A stretch of DNA of 64,000 nucleotides from Candidatus Sulfopaludibacter sp. SbA3. GTDB lineage: Bacteria; Acidobacteriota; Terriglobia; Bryobacterales; Bryobacteraceae. The first letter of the stretch is position 1. Each line of letters starts with the position of its first letter. Both the position numbers and the translations under genes were made by a program. Location: contig CAMDCN010000022.1 of the NCBI GenBank assembly GCA_945890485.1, positions 62,001 through 126,000 on the forward strand, read 5' to 3'. The notes beneath the pieces are model-generated. The model was not told the DNA's origin and did not search any database. It was given only the letters and a program-made list of their open reading frames with translations. This document shows, piece by piece, positions 8,136 to 16,382 of this stretch.

Positions 8136-9244
8136 CGCGCGCGATCTACGCGGCCTTTGACGTGTTTCCGCGCGGAAAAGGCTCATCGAGTCACATTGCT
8201 TCGATGGTGACCGCGCTGCGAGGCGTCTGCGACCAGGTGACCGTGCTGTGCCTGGGCGGACCGGGGCTGCCGGATCATCAGGCCGATGACGGAATTGCTA
8301 TATATCGCCTGCCGGCGCGATATCCGGATCTGCTGGTGCGGGCGACAGCGTTCGCACAGTTTGTGGCGCATCACGCGCGGGCGGGAGCCGAGTTAGTAGT
8401 ATTCCGGGACCCGTGGGGCGGGGCGCCGCTGCTACGGGCTTGTCCGGGGGTGCCTTCCATTTTTGAAGTGAACGCGCTGCCGAGTTGGGAGCTGGCGTAT
8501 TCGCGGCCGGGATTTGCGGCCAATGCCGCGCTGCAGGCGAAGGTCGCCGATTTGGAGCGTTTTTGTTTTAAACATTCCAATGAAGTGTTGTGCGTGTCGT
8601 CGGTGACGGCGCGGGCGTTGGGGAGGCCGCGGACGACCGTGATTCCTAACGCGGCGGCGCCGTACTTTTTTGCGGAGCCAGCGGGGGCCTGCCCGGTGCC
8701 GGAGTTGGAGCAAGGCCGCTGGTTCGGGTACGTGGGCGGGATGCAGCCGTGGCAGGGGGTGGACGTGGTGTTTGATGCGTTTCGGCGTTTGGCGCCGGAT
8801 TTGCCGGGAGTACGGATGGCCGTCTTCTCCGAGCGGCGGGCGCCGCGGCGACTGCCGGAGGGGGTGCATTTCTTTGGACCGTTGCCGCACCCGATGTTGC
8901 CGGCGGCGTTGCGGCGATTGGAATTCACGGTGGCGCCACTAACGGAGACGGCGCGGAATACGGTGCAGGGTTGCTGCCCGGTAAAGATGATTGAGAGCAT
9001 GGCGGCGGGAGTGCCCGTGGCGGCTTCGAACCTGGCGGTGTGCCGGGAGTGGATGGCAGACGGCCAGGAGGGCATGCTGGTGACGCCTGGCGACCGGCGG
9101 GCGTGGATGCACGCTCTCGCTAGCATGTTGGCAGGCGCGCCGCGGTACGCCGGTCCGGCGCGCCTGCGCGCGCAGCGTGACTTCAGTTATCCTCACGTGC
9201 ATCAGCAGTTGCAGACCGTCTTCCGCCGGGTCCTATGGAACTAA
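8132..9244 (+). CDS. Glycosyltransferase family 4 protein
   Basis: A 370-residue GT-B glycosyltransferase. The N-terminal domain opens with IYAAFDVFPRGKGSSSHIAS, in which a Gly-rich loop after the first strand is typical of GT4. The C-terminal donor domain has FGYVGGMQPWQGVDVVFDAF near residue 200 and CCPVKMIESMAAGVPVAAS near 285-303, which supplies the donor-binding Glu. GTG 8132 overlaps the dehydrogenase stop. The 3' end overlaps the next gene by 10 nt and ends RDFSYPHVHQQLQTVF. A decayed copy of this very 3' end is found at 10111-10170. It is probably part of a glycan assembly cluster with the two further glycosyltransferases at 11339 and 12427. Confidence 0.85.
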   Translation: MTRAIYAAFDVFPRGKGSSSHIASMVTALRGVCDQVTVLCLGGPGLPDHQADDGIAIYRLPARYPDLLVRATAFAQFVAHHARAGAELVVFRDPWGGAPLLRACPGVPSIFEVNALPSWELAYSRPGFAANAALQAKVADLERFCFKHSNEVLCVSSVTARALGRPRTTVIPNAAAPYFFAEPAGACPVPELEQGRWFGYVGGMQPWQGVDVVFDAFRRLAPDLPGVRMAVFSERRAPRRLPEGVHFFGPLPHPMLPAALRRLEFTVAPLTETARNTVQGCCPVKMIESMAAGVPVAASNLAVCREWMADGQEGMLVTPGDRRAWMHALASMLAGAPRYAGPARLRAQRDFSYPHVHQQLQTVFRRVLWN

Positions 9245-10116
9245 ACGAACTTTCCCCCGCCGCCCGCGCCGCCGCACAGAGCCAGTCGATAACCGGCGAG
9301 TGGGACTACGCTTCGTTCGGCCAACTCCTGCAGCAGTTGCTGTCGTTCGATACGTTGATCGACCAACGCGCCAAGCGCCGGCTGAGCGCGATGGTGGTGT
9401 GCATCATCGTGGCGTTCATCGGCACCATCGTTGGGATGATTCTGATCGACAACGATTTGGAGACATTCGGCGGAATCCTTCTCTTTGTGGGGTTGTCGTG
9501 CATCGTTGGCGCAGTCGTGTTCGGAAGGCAATGGAGCAAGGCCAAGAAGATGAGTTTGCCAGAAGACAATCTGGCGGCGCTGCTGCAGTTGTTCCGGATG
9601 ATTTACCGGGACCTGGATCCTAACGGGAAGATTCAAACCCGGATCGACCTTTCCGGGATCACTCCCGCTAAGCGCGGACCGATGCTGGTGCTTCCACAGG
9701 CGGGTTATATCAGCAGGAATCAAGCGATCCATGTGGATGCCTGGTGCCATATCCGTTTTCGGCTGCGCGACGGGTATGTGGTGAGTATGCGGCAGACAGA
9801 CCGGATCACCGAGTTGGTACGGACGCGACGGAATTCGCGGGGTAAGCAGAAGACCAAGACTAAGTATTCGAAGCTCTGCCGGGTGACGGCGACGCTGATC
9901 CCCAAGGAGCCGGTGCAGTTTCAAGCTCCGGCGCGGGTTGACCCGGTGTGGGAGCGGGTGCGCGCGGGAAACAAAAAGGGCCGGACGGTGGCGGTATGGG
10001 ATCGATGGTTTTTGTACAAGCAGAAGCAGGATCGGCCAAAAAAGACGCCTTCGGGAGCGGAGCTGGCCGGGGTGCTGATGCGGGTTTGTGCGGTACGGCC
10101 TGCACAGGGACGGTGA
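9235..10116 (+). CDS. Two-TM hypothetical protein, first of a tandem pair
   Basis: A 293-residue protein not recognised as a named family. It has a soluble N-terminal segment of about 45 residues beginning ELNELSPAARAAAQSQS. Two hydrophobic segments lie at about 47-68 and 75-95, joined by a short acidic loop (IDNDLETFG). A cytoplasmic-looking basic domain follows, including SRGKQKTKTKYSKLCRVTAT near 200 and WDRWFLYKQK near the C-terminus. It is about half identical by eye to the protein at 10171-11043, with both TM segments and the KTKTKY motif conserved. It overlaps the upstream glycosyltransferase by 10 nt. A role alongside that cluster is inferred from position only. Confidence 0.75.
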   Translation: MELNELSPAARAAAQSQSITGEWDYASFGQLLQQLLSFDTLIDQRAKRRLSAMVVCIIVAFIGTIVGMILIDNDLETFGGILLFVGLSCIVGAVVFGRQWSKAKKMSLPEDNLAALLQLFRMIYRDLDPNGKIQTRIDLSGITPAKRGPMLVLPQAGYISRNQAIHVDAWCHIRFRLRDGYVVSMRQTDRITELVRTRRNSRGKQKTKTKYSKLCRVTATLIPKEPVQFQAPARVDPVWERVRAGNKKGRTVAVWDRWFLYKQKQDRPKKTPSGAELAGVLMRVCAVRPAQGR

Positions 10117-10170
10117 CTTCAGCTATCCTCATGAGCATCGTCAATTCCTGACTTCTTCGGATCGGACCCT
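10111..10170 (+). repeat. Relic of glycosyltransferase 3' end left by tandem duplication
   Basis: The ~55 bases between the two paralogous genes match the end of the glycosyltransferase gene at about 9176-9234. Both read GTGACTTCAG-T/C-TATCCTCA, then related sequence down to the CCTATG start of each paralogue. In the second copy the old frame is broken. This marks the left edge of the duplicated unit. Confidence 0.7.
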
Positions 10171-11043
10171 ATGAAACTGAAAGATCTTTCGCCCGCGGCC
10201 CGCCTTGCCGCTGAAACGCAAGCCATTCGTGGGGAATGGGAGTACTCGGCATTTGACCAACTGCTGAAGGATCTGATTGCGTACGACACGGTGATGGATG
10301 CGCGGGTCGCATTTCGCAAGAAATGGATGATTGTGGCGATCATTTTGGCGTTTGTGGGCCTGTTTGTGGGGATTCTGGTAATTGACAACGGGGACGGGGA
10401 GGCCGGGGCAGCGATTCTGGTGGGCGGCATCGTGCATATGATTACCACCATCGTGCTGTGGCGGAAGGCCAAGAAGCAGGCCCTGCCCGAGAACGCGTTG
10501 GCGATGCTGCAGCAACTGTTCCGGCAGGTGCGTCAAGACCTGGACACCAAGGCAACGATTCGGGTGAACGTGGACCTTTCCGGACCGACGAAAGCGAAGT
10601 GCGGCCCGAAACAGGTGTTGCCGCCGAACGGCTTCAATAGCCGCGAGCAGTGGGTGTACGCCGACCCGTGGTGCCAGCTTCGCTTTCAACTGCGCGACGG
10701 ATACAAACTGACGCTGCGGCAGGTGGATCAATTGATCGAGTTGCGGCGGACCAGGCGGACCTCGCGGGGCAAGTACAAGACCAAGACGAAGTACAAAAAG
10801 CTGTGCCGGCTGACCGCGACGATTCTGCCGCCGGCGCCAGTGCAATGGGCGGGGCAGCCGAAGGTGGATCCGACCTGGGAGCGTTTGCGCGTCGCCAAGA
10901 AGAAGGGTTTGGACGTGGCGGTGCTGGACCGCTGGTTCCTGTACAAGGAAAAGTTTGAAAGACCAAAACAAAACCCGAGTGGCGCTGACGCCGTGGGTAT
11001 GTTGTACCGGCTTTGCTCCATGCGGCCGGCGGAGGCGAAATGA
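10171..11043 (+). CDS. Two-TM hypothetical protein, second of a tandem pair
   Basis: A 290-residue paralogue of the preceding gene. The same layout is present: N-terminal KLKDLSPAARLAAETQAI, two TM segments at about 47-68 and 75-93, and a basic soluble domain with SRGKYKTKTKYKKLCRLTAT and LDRWFLYKEK. Conservation of both the membrane hairpin and the soluble basic motif suggests that both copies are under selection. The preceding 54 nt are a decayed copy of the glycosyltransferase tail rather than a designed spacer. The stop overlaps the start of the Cys-rich protein downstream (ATGA). Function is unknown; the position between glycosyltransferases suggests an envelope-glycan role, which is inference. 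Confidence 0.75.
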   Translation: MKLKDLSPAARLAAETQAIRGEWEYSAFDQLLKDLIAYDTVMDARVAFRKKWMIVAIILAFVGLFVGILVIDNGDGEAGAAILVGGIVHMITTIVLWRKAKKQALPENALAMLQQLFRQVRQDLDTKATIRVNVDLSGPTKAKCGPKQVLPPNGFNSREQWVYADPWCQLRFQLRDGYKLTLRQVDQLIELRRTRRTSRGKYKTKTKYKKLCRLTATILPPAPVQWAGQPKVDPTWERLRVAKKKGLDVAVLDRWFLYKEKFERPKQNPSGADAVGMLYRLCSMRPAEAK

Positions 11044-11342
11044 CGTGTCAATGGCAAACCGGCCTGCTCGTGCCGCAGCCGTGTGAAATGCCCGCGATGG
11101 GAGGATGCAGCCTCTGTGGGCGGTCGCTCTGCATGATGCATACCGTTTCGGGGCCCAACGGTCCCGCGTGTCCTACCTGCGCGAATTCCAACCAAGGCTA
11201 CGAGCAGAATGAGGAAACGGAGCTCGAGTCCTCGAGGAGTTCGTACTACACGCAATATGGCGGGGCCAACTACTTCACGAACCGGGACCGGCAGTCCGTG
11301 GAGCGCGAGGAAGTGGAAGGATACGACGAGTTCGAGACGTGA
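11040..11342 (+). CDS. Small Cys-rich, probably zinc-binding protein
   Basis: A 100-residue protein starting MTCQWQTG. ATG 11040 is chosen because it overlaps the upstream stop (ATGA) and sits in a run of coupled genes. The first 45 residues hold a candidate zinc-knuckle array: C3, C15, then GGCSLCGRSLCMMH and ACPTC, a pattern reminiscent of B-box or treble-clef fingers. The remainder is acidic and Tyr/Glu-rich with no predicted structure. It overlaps the next glycosyltransferase by 4 nt. No named family is recognised. It may be a partner of the neighbouring two-TM proteins. Confidence 0.7.
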   Translation: MTCQWQTGLLVPQPCEMPAMGGCSLCGRSLCMMHTVSGPNGPACPTCANSNQGYEQNEETELESSRSSYYTQYGGANYFTNRDRQSVEREEVEGYDEFET

Positions 11343-12430
11343 GCGGGCGGCTGCTTTGGATTACGGAGCACTATCCTCCGGGTCGCGGTGGCATGGCGAC
11401 AAGTTGCGCTCGGCAGGTGCGGGAGTTGCGGCAGTCGGGGCGGTTGGTGGATGTGGTGGTGCTGGGCTCGGCCGCGTTGGAGACGGTGCCGCGCGATAAT
11501 GGTTTTGATTTTCTGATTCCGCCGGACCACGAAGACGGGCTGGCCGTGAATCTGGCGTTCGCGCAACTGCGGCCACCGTATGAAGCGGTGGTGGGGTTTG
11601 GCGCGTCGGGGGCGGGCTACTACGCGGTGACCTTTGCTGCCTGGCTGGGGTGCCCGAGCGTGGTGCTGGTGCGGGGGAACGATCTCGATCGCGACTGGTT
11701 CCATCCGGCGAAGAGCGCCTGGCTGCATGAGGCGTTCGCGCGCGCTTCGGCCATCGGCGCGGTGACGCCGCAAAAGGTGGAGCGGATTCGAAGGCTCTAT
11801 CCGGGTAAGCCGGTGGAGTGGACGCCGAATTCGGTGGACGTGGCGCGTTGGGAGGCACTGCCAGCGGACCTGCGGCGGCGGGATGAGATTCGGGGACTGC
11901 TGCGGGCGGACGGGTCGAAGGTGATCGGGTTGTTCGGCGAATTGAAAGCCAAGAAGCGAATTCCCTGGTGGCTCGAAGCGATTCGGGATCGGGGACTGTT
12001 GGACCAGATCCGGCTGCTGATTGTGGGGACCGTGGACCTGCCGACGGCGATGATTCTCGAAGATCCAGCGATTGCCCCGCGAAGTTTGCGGCTGCCATTC
12101 GCGACTGCTGACGAGTTACCGGGGCTGTACCGGGCGTGCGATTTCGTCGCGATCCCGTCGTTGTTTGAGGGCATGCCGAACGTGCTGTTGGAAGCGATGG
12201 CTTGCGGGGTGGTGCCGATCCTCTCCGACGCCGCGATCCCGATTGGGGACGCCGGGTTCGTCTTTCCCGCCGAGGACCGGGAGGCGGCAGGAGAGGTGAC
12301 GGCGCAGGCGCTGGCGCATCCGGATCTTCCGGCGGCTTCGGCCGCGGCGCAACGGTTTGTGCGGGAGACGTTTTCGGCGGAACGGGAGCGGGAGGCGCTG
12401 CTGGATCTCCTGCGATTGGCCGGAGCGTGA
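11339..12430 (+). CDS. Glycosyltransferase family 4 protein
   Basis: A 363-residue GT-B enzyme. LLWITEHYPPGRGGMATSC at the N-terminus gives the typical strand and Gly-rich loop of GT4. GLFGELKAKKRIPWWLEAI near residue 200 begins the donor domain, and PSLFEGMPNVLLEAMACG near 275-293 is the E-x7-E-type donor motif. GTG 11339 overlaps the previous stop and its own stop overlaps the next start (GTGA). It is the second of three glycosyltransferases in this run, presumably acting successively on one glycan. Acceptor and linkage cannot be read from sequence. Confidence 0.87.
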   Translation: MSGRLLWITEHYPPGRGGMATSCARQVRELRQSGRLVDVVVLGSAALETVPRDNGFDFLIPPDHEDGLAVNLAFAQLRPPYEAVVGFGASGAGYYAVTFAAWLGCPSVVLVRGNDLDRDWFHPAKSAWLHEAFARASAIGAVTPQKVERIRRLYPGKPVEWTPNSVDVARWEALPADLRRRDEIRGLLRADGSKVIGLFGELKAKKRIPWWLEAIRDRGLLDQIRLLIVGTVDLPTAMILEDPAIAPRSLRLPFATADELPGLYRACDFVAIPSLFEGMPNVLLEAMACGVVPILSDAAIPIGDAGFVFPAEDREAAGEVTAQALAHPDLPAASAAAQRFVRETFSAEREREALLDLLRLAGA

Positions 12431-13194
12431 GCTGGATTGCGTACTACGCGCCGGGGTCGGGCCTGGGCCATCTGAACCGGGGGTTGGCGGTTTGTTTGGC
12501 GCTGCGGGACCTAGGGCATGACGCGCGATTGCTTTCGAACTCGCCCTTCGGGCGAGCGGTGGCGGGGTTGGCGAAGTGCCCGATTGTGGGAGTGGCTCCG
12601 GAGGAGGCGGAGGCGTATCTGGAGCAGAACCCGCCGGCGGTGTTGGTGATGGATACGTTCGCGCAGGGGCTGCGGGGAGAGCGGCCTCGGGCGAGGGCGA
12701 TGGTGCATATGGCGCGGCGGTTGTTGCGGCCGGTGCCCGTGGAGGGGTTTGACGTGGTAATCCAGGCCGAGCCGTTAGCGGCGGAGCAGGAGGAGTTGTT
12801 GCCGGGTGCTGTGCGGTTGCCGGGGCCGATCCGGTTAGCTCCGGGGAAGGTGGCGACTCCGGTGCCGCAGGAGTTGGATCGGGACGGGTTGCATCTGGTA
12901 GTGCATTCGGGACCGGCGGCGGAGGTGGAGCAGTTGGCGGCACTGGCGCCGGAGCCGCGGGCGGTGGTGAACCTCAATTACTATCCAGCGTGTAACGTAA
13001 TTGGCCGGGCCGCGCATGTTTATAGCGGGGCGGGATACAACAGCATGGCCGATATGCTGGGGCGCGGGAACCATACGGCGCTTCCCTTCCCCCGGCGCTA
13101 CGACGACCAGGCGGCGCGTTTGCGCGGCTTCTTCACTGAGCCGATCGACGGGACGGAGCTGGCAGCGCGCACGATTGCTTCGTTCTTGCCGTGA
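12427..13194 (+). CDS. MurG/UGT-like glycosyltransferase
   Basis: A 255-residue protein starting at GTG 12427, which overlaps the previous stop. WIAYYAPGSGLGHLNRGLAV is the G-x-G-H-x-x-R loop of MurG-like and UGT-like GT-B enzymes. HVYSGAGYNSMADMLGRG near the C-terminus is the second-domain motif seen in that group. At 255 residues it is much shorter than MurG (about 355), so part of one domain is missing or minimal. The last 62 nt overlap tail-to-tail with the cyanophycinase-like gene on the other strand. It ends the glycosyltransferase run that begins at 8132. Confidence 0.75.
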   Translation: MSWIAYYAPGSGLGHLNRGLAVCLALRDLGHDARLLSNSPFGRAVAGLAKCPIVGVAPEEAEAYLEQNPPAVLVMDTFAQGLRGERPRARAMVHMARRLLRPVPVEGFDVVIQAEPLAAEQEELLPGAVRLPGPIRLAPGKVATPVPQELDRDGLHLVVHSGPAAEVEQLAALAPEPRAVVNLNYYPACNVIGRAAHVYSGAGYNSMADMLGRGNHTALPFPRRYDDQAARLRGFFTEPIDGTELAARTIASFLP

Positions 13195-13987
13195 TGGCGA
13201 AGCATTCGCCGCGTTCAAGCCAGTAGTACTGTTTGCCGTCGGGGCCGACGCCGTAGTTGCTATCGTAGATGGCGACTTTGCTCGCGCCGATAACTTCGAA
13301 GGTATTGCCGGTGACGACGATGGCCGTGCCTTCGTCGATGCCGATACCGAGCAGTTCCGGTTTCAGGGCGATCACCGGGACGAGATCGTTTTCGCGTTTT
13401 CGGGCGATGAGGTGCTGGTCGATGGCGACGTTGCGGAGAAAGCCGAAGCCCTCCTCATAGCCTTTGGCCATCATGATGGTGTTGCCTTCGCGGGCGCCGC
13501 GGACGAGGTAGCTACCCTGGATGGTGGCTCCGGCGCTGGTACCGGCGATGACGCCGCCGCGGGCGAGCAGGTTGTCGAGCTCCTTCTGCGTTTTAGTACC
13601 GAGGTAGCTATCGACGAGGCGCCATTGGCGGCCGCCGTCAATGAAGACGCCCTTGGCGGCACGGAGGGGGGCTAGGAAGGCGTCCGAGTTGGCCTCGGCG
13701 CGGTCCTTCGTGTGAAGCTGGACGACGTTGGTGAAGCCGTGGCGAACGAGCGGGTGGCGGACGAGCGGGGGGACGCCCTCGCCGGCCGTGGGGATGACGA
13801 CGATGGGCGCGTCGAGGCCGCCGGCGTATGCTGCGAAGCGGGAGAGGATCTCCGGGCCCAGGGCGCCACCGCCGATGACGATCAGGCGGCCGTTGGCGGG
13901 TCCGGAGCCGGGGCTATGGACTGCCGCGTTGGTGACGGGCTGCGCCCACAACGCACCACCGAGCAAGAGCAGGCCAAGCAAACGCAT
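13133..13987 (-). CDS. Cyanophycinase-like S51 family serine peptidase
   Basis: A 284-residue secreted protein. The start at 13987 is chosen because MRLLGLLLLGGALWAQ is a clear signal peptide and a TATGAT box lies 6 nt upstream; the longer frame runs into the divergent aminotransferase. The domain opens with GRLIVIGGGALGPEI, and GGVIAGTSAGATIQG holds the nucleophile Ser in the S51 elbow GTSAGA. GIGIDEGTAIVV near residue 225 is also typical of the family. Cyanophycinases degrade multi-L-arginyl-poly-Asp, but S51 members also include dipeptidase E, and no cyanophycin synthetase is visible here. The substrate is therefore open. Confidence 0.82.
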   Translation of the reverse strand: MRLLGLLLLGGALWAQPVTNAAVHSPGSGPANGRLIVIGGGALGPEILSRFAAYAGGLDAPIVVIPTAGEGVPPLVRHPLVRHGFTNVVQLHTKDRAEANSDAFLAPLRAAKGVFIDGGRQWRLVDSYLGTKTQKELDNLLARGGVIAGTSAGATIQGSYLVRGAREGNTIMMAKGYEEGFGFLRNVAIDQHLIARKRENDLVPVIALKPELLGIGIDEGTAIVVTGNTFEVIGASKVAIYDSNYGVGPDGKQYYWLERGECFAITARTKQSCALPAPSRRSAQ

Positions 13988-13993
13988 AGTGCG

Positions 13994-13999
13994 ATCATA
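13994..13999 (-). promoter_or_regulatory. Candidate -10 box for cyanophycinase-like gene
   Basis: TATGAT on the minus strand ends 6 nt before ATG 13987. The divergent aminotransferase starts only 18 nt away at 14006, so this box lies almost entirely in the tiny shared gap and any -35 must lie inside the aminotransferase gene. Confidence 0.5.
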
Positions 14000-14005
14000 A
14001 CAAGC

Positions 14006-15058
14006 ATGTTCTCTTCCCGGCTGCCGTGGGGCACGCCGTCCAATGCACTCTCCGAGCGGGCCGCCGCGCTGCGGGGGCAATATCTAGACCTGACCGAATC
14101 GAACCCAACGCGGGCTGGTTTGGCGTATCCGGAGCGCGAGATTCTGGCGGCGTTCGCGCAGCCGGAGATGCTGACATACGAACCGGACCCTTGTGGCTTG
14201 CCGTTGGCGCGGGCGGCAGTGAACGCGGACTTTCTGACCGCGTCGACGAGCGAGAGCTATTCGTGGCTGTTTAAGCTGCTGTGCGACCCCGGCGATGAGA
14301 TCCTGGTGCCGCGGCCTTCGTATCCGCTATTCGAGTTTCTTGCGGGATTGGAGGGGGTGCGGGTGAAGCAGTATCCTCTGCGCTATGCCGAGGGATGGTT
14401 CGTCGATTTTCCGGCGCTGGAGAAGGAGTTGGGTCCGCGGACGAAGGCGATTCTGGCCGTGCATCCGAACAACCCGACGGGTTCGTTTTTGCACGCGTTC
14501 GAACTGGAGCGGCTGACGAGATATGGGCTGCCGCTGATCTCGGACGAGGTGTTTGCTTCGTATGCGCATGTCGAAGGGGTGTTGCCGACGTTGGGCGAGA
14601 ACGGGCGCGTGTTGACGTTCGTGTTGGATGGACTGTCGAAATCGGCAGGGATGCCGCAGATGAAAGCCGGGTGGATTCGGGTCTCCGGGCCAGGGGAGGA
14701 GAAGGCGCGGGAGCGGTTGGAGCTGATTGCGGACACGTATCTGTCGGTGTCGACGCCGGTGCAGTGGGCTTTGCCGGCCTTGCTGCGGGCGAGCGTACAC
14801 GGGCAGATATTGGAAAGGGTGCGCGGCAATTTGGCGCTGGTGCCGCAGGCGTTGCGCGTGGAAGGCGGATGGTGCGCCATTCTCCGTATGCCCGCGCACC
14901 GGACAGACGAAGAATGGGCCGGGTACCTACTCGAGGAGAAGCGAGTGTTGACCCAGCCCGGATACTTCTTTGACTTAGAGGGCGGCCCGTACCTGGTGGT
15001 GAGCCTGCTCACTGAACCAGGTACGTTTGCCGAGGGGCTCCGCCGGATTACTGTTTGA
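14006..15058 (+). CDS. Pyridoxal-phosphate aminotransferase, class I/II
   Basis: A 350-residue fold-type I aminotransferase. ATG 14006 begins MFSSRLPWGTPSNALS. YLDLTESNPTRAG near residue 30 binds substrate, LTASTSESYSWLFKLL near 80 is the phosphate-cup helix, and HPNNPTGSF near 155 holds the Asn. SDEVF supplies the Asp that pairs with the PLP nitrogen, and LDGLSKSAGMPQMKAGWI supplies the Schiff-base Lys near 210. Between LPLARAAV and the LTAST motif about 15-20 residues usual in relatives (around the -YY-G- helix) are absent, so the enzyme is slightly short. Its 3' end overlaps tail-to-tail with the dehydratase by 11 nt. Amino-acid specificity is not determinable. Confidence 0.85.
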   Translation: MFSSRLPWGTPSNALSERAAALRGQYLDLTESNPTRAGLAYPEREILAAFAQPEMLTYEPDPCGLPLARAAVNADFLTASTSESYSWLFKLLCDPGDEILVPRPSYPLFEFLAGLEGVRVKQYPLRYAEGWFVDFPALEKELGPRTKAILAVHPNNPTGSFLHAFELERLTRYGLPLISDEVFASYAHVEGVLPTLGENGRVLTFVLDGLSKSAGMPQMKAGWIRVSGPGEEKARERLELIADTYLSVSTPVQWALPALLRASVHGQILERVRGNLALVPQALRVEGGWCAILRMPAHRTDEEWAGYLLEEKRVLTQPGYFFDLEGGPYLVVSLLTEPGTFAEGLRRITV

Positions 15059-16382
15059 TGATGGTGCCGTCGCGGCGCCGGACTTCGCCCCAGCCGCCGT
15101 TGTAGCGGCCGCGTTCGCCACGCTCGTTGCCGCCATAAGGGAACTTCTTCGCCAACTCTTCGTTGACTTCAATGCCCCAGCCCGGCTTCTCGTTGGCATA
15201 GAGATAGCCGTTCTTCATCTCGGGACAGCCGACGAAGACTTCGCGCAGGCGCTCGCTGAACGGGCTGTATTCCTGGATTCCGAAGTTGTAGCTGGTGAGA
15301 TCGAGCGCTACGTTGGCAGCGTGGCCGATGGGGCTGACGTCGCCGGGGCCGTGCCAGGCGGTCTTCACGCCGAAGTGCTCGCCCAGAATGGCGATCTTCC
15401 GGCACGGGGTGAGGCCGCCGGCCTGCGAGACGTGAACGCGGATGAAGTCGATGAGGCGCTCAGCGATGAGCGGGCTCCATTCGTGCGGGCTATTGAAGAG
15501 TTCGCCCATGGCGATGGGAGTAGAGGTCTGTTGCCGCATGATACGGAACCAGGCCAAGTCTTCGGGACTGAGCGGATCTTCAAAGAAGAAGAGCTTAAAC
15601 TTTTCGACGTCGCGGGCCATTTGGAGAGCCTGCGTCGGGCTGATGCGTTCGTGGACGTCGTGGCAGAGTTCGAGGTCTTCGGGAAGCTCTTTGCGGCAGG
15701 CTTCGAACAGCTTCAGGGTGCGACGGATGTAGACGGCCGGCTCGTAGACGGGCCCGGTGTGCAGCGCCTGCACCTTGGTATCGACGGCGCCGCCAGAGCC
15801 GTAGGCCGCCATGCCGGGGACGCCCATCTGGACGCGGACGTGGCGAAAGCCTTGGGCCATGTACTTGCGGACGCTATCGATAACTTCGGGAATCTCACCG
15901 CCGCTGGCGTGGCCGTAGCAGTCGGCCGCTTCGCGGAGTTTGCCGCCGAGGAGCTGATAGACGGGCATGCCGGCTTGGCGGCCTTTGATGTCCCAGAGCG
16001 CCTGGTCGACGCCGCTGATGGCGTTGTTCAGCACCGGTCCATTGCGCCAGTACGACGAGTTGTAGCAGGCCTGCCAGGTGTCGTCGATGCGGTCGGCGGG
16101 CTTGCCGACGAGGAACGGCTTCAAATAGCGATTGACCGCTTCGACGACGAGATCGGCGCGTTGCGTGTAGGTCGCGCAGCCGTAGCCGTAGAGGCCATCC
16201 TGGTCAGTGGTGATCTTGACGACGCCGAGCCGCAGCCCCCCGGGGGCAGTGGCGATGAAGCTGACATCTTTGATTTTGGGGGACGGCATGCCGCGGACGG
16301 CGCGGGCGGCGCGTTCCTGAGCAGCAAGGTGACGGGCAGGCAGTGCCGCGGCAGCGAGGCCGAGCAATTGACGGCGATTCAT
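15048..16382 (-). CDS. Enolase-superfamily dehydratase, ManD/RspA type
   Basis: A 444-residue member of the mandelate racemase/muconate lactonising group, most like mannonate or gluconate dehydratases (RspA/ManD). A twin-arginine-like leader MNRRQLLGLAAAALPA precedes the capping domain. Metal ligands are visible in LCHDVHERISP, FFFEDPL and AMGELFNSP, with WHGPGDVSP giving the catalytic His and GIQEYS the following Glu. A secreted member is less usual, since most act in the cytoplasm. The start at 16382 overlaps the ccmD stop (ATGA), so it is the last gene of the ccm transcript even though its chemistry is unrelated to cytochrome maturation. Which acid sugar it dehydrates is unknown. Confidence 0.85.
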   Translation of the reverse strand: MNRRQLLGLAAAALPARHLAAQERAARAVRGMPSPKIKDVSFIATAPGGLRLGVVKITTDQDGLYGYGCATYTQRADLVVEAVNRYLKPFLVGKPADRIDDTWQACYNSSYWRNGPVLNNAISGVDQALWDIKGRQAGMPVYQLLGGKLREAADCYGHASGGEIPEVIDSVRKYMAQGFRHVRVQMGVPGMAAYGSGGAVDTKVQALHTGPVYEPAVYIRRTLKLFEACRKELPEDLELCHDVHERISPTQALQMARDVEKFKLFFFEDPLSPEDLAWFRIMRQQTSTPIAMGELFNSPHEWSPLIAERLIDFIRVHVSQAGGLTPCRKIAILGEHFGVKTAWHGPGDVSPIGHAANVALDLTSYNFGIQEYSPFSERLREVFVGCPEMKNGYLYANEKPGWGIEVNEELAKKFPYGGNERGERGRYNGGWGEVRRRDGTIIKQ

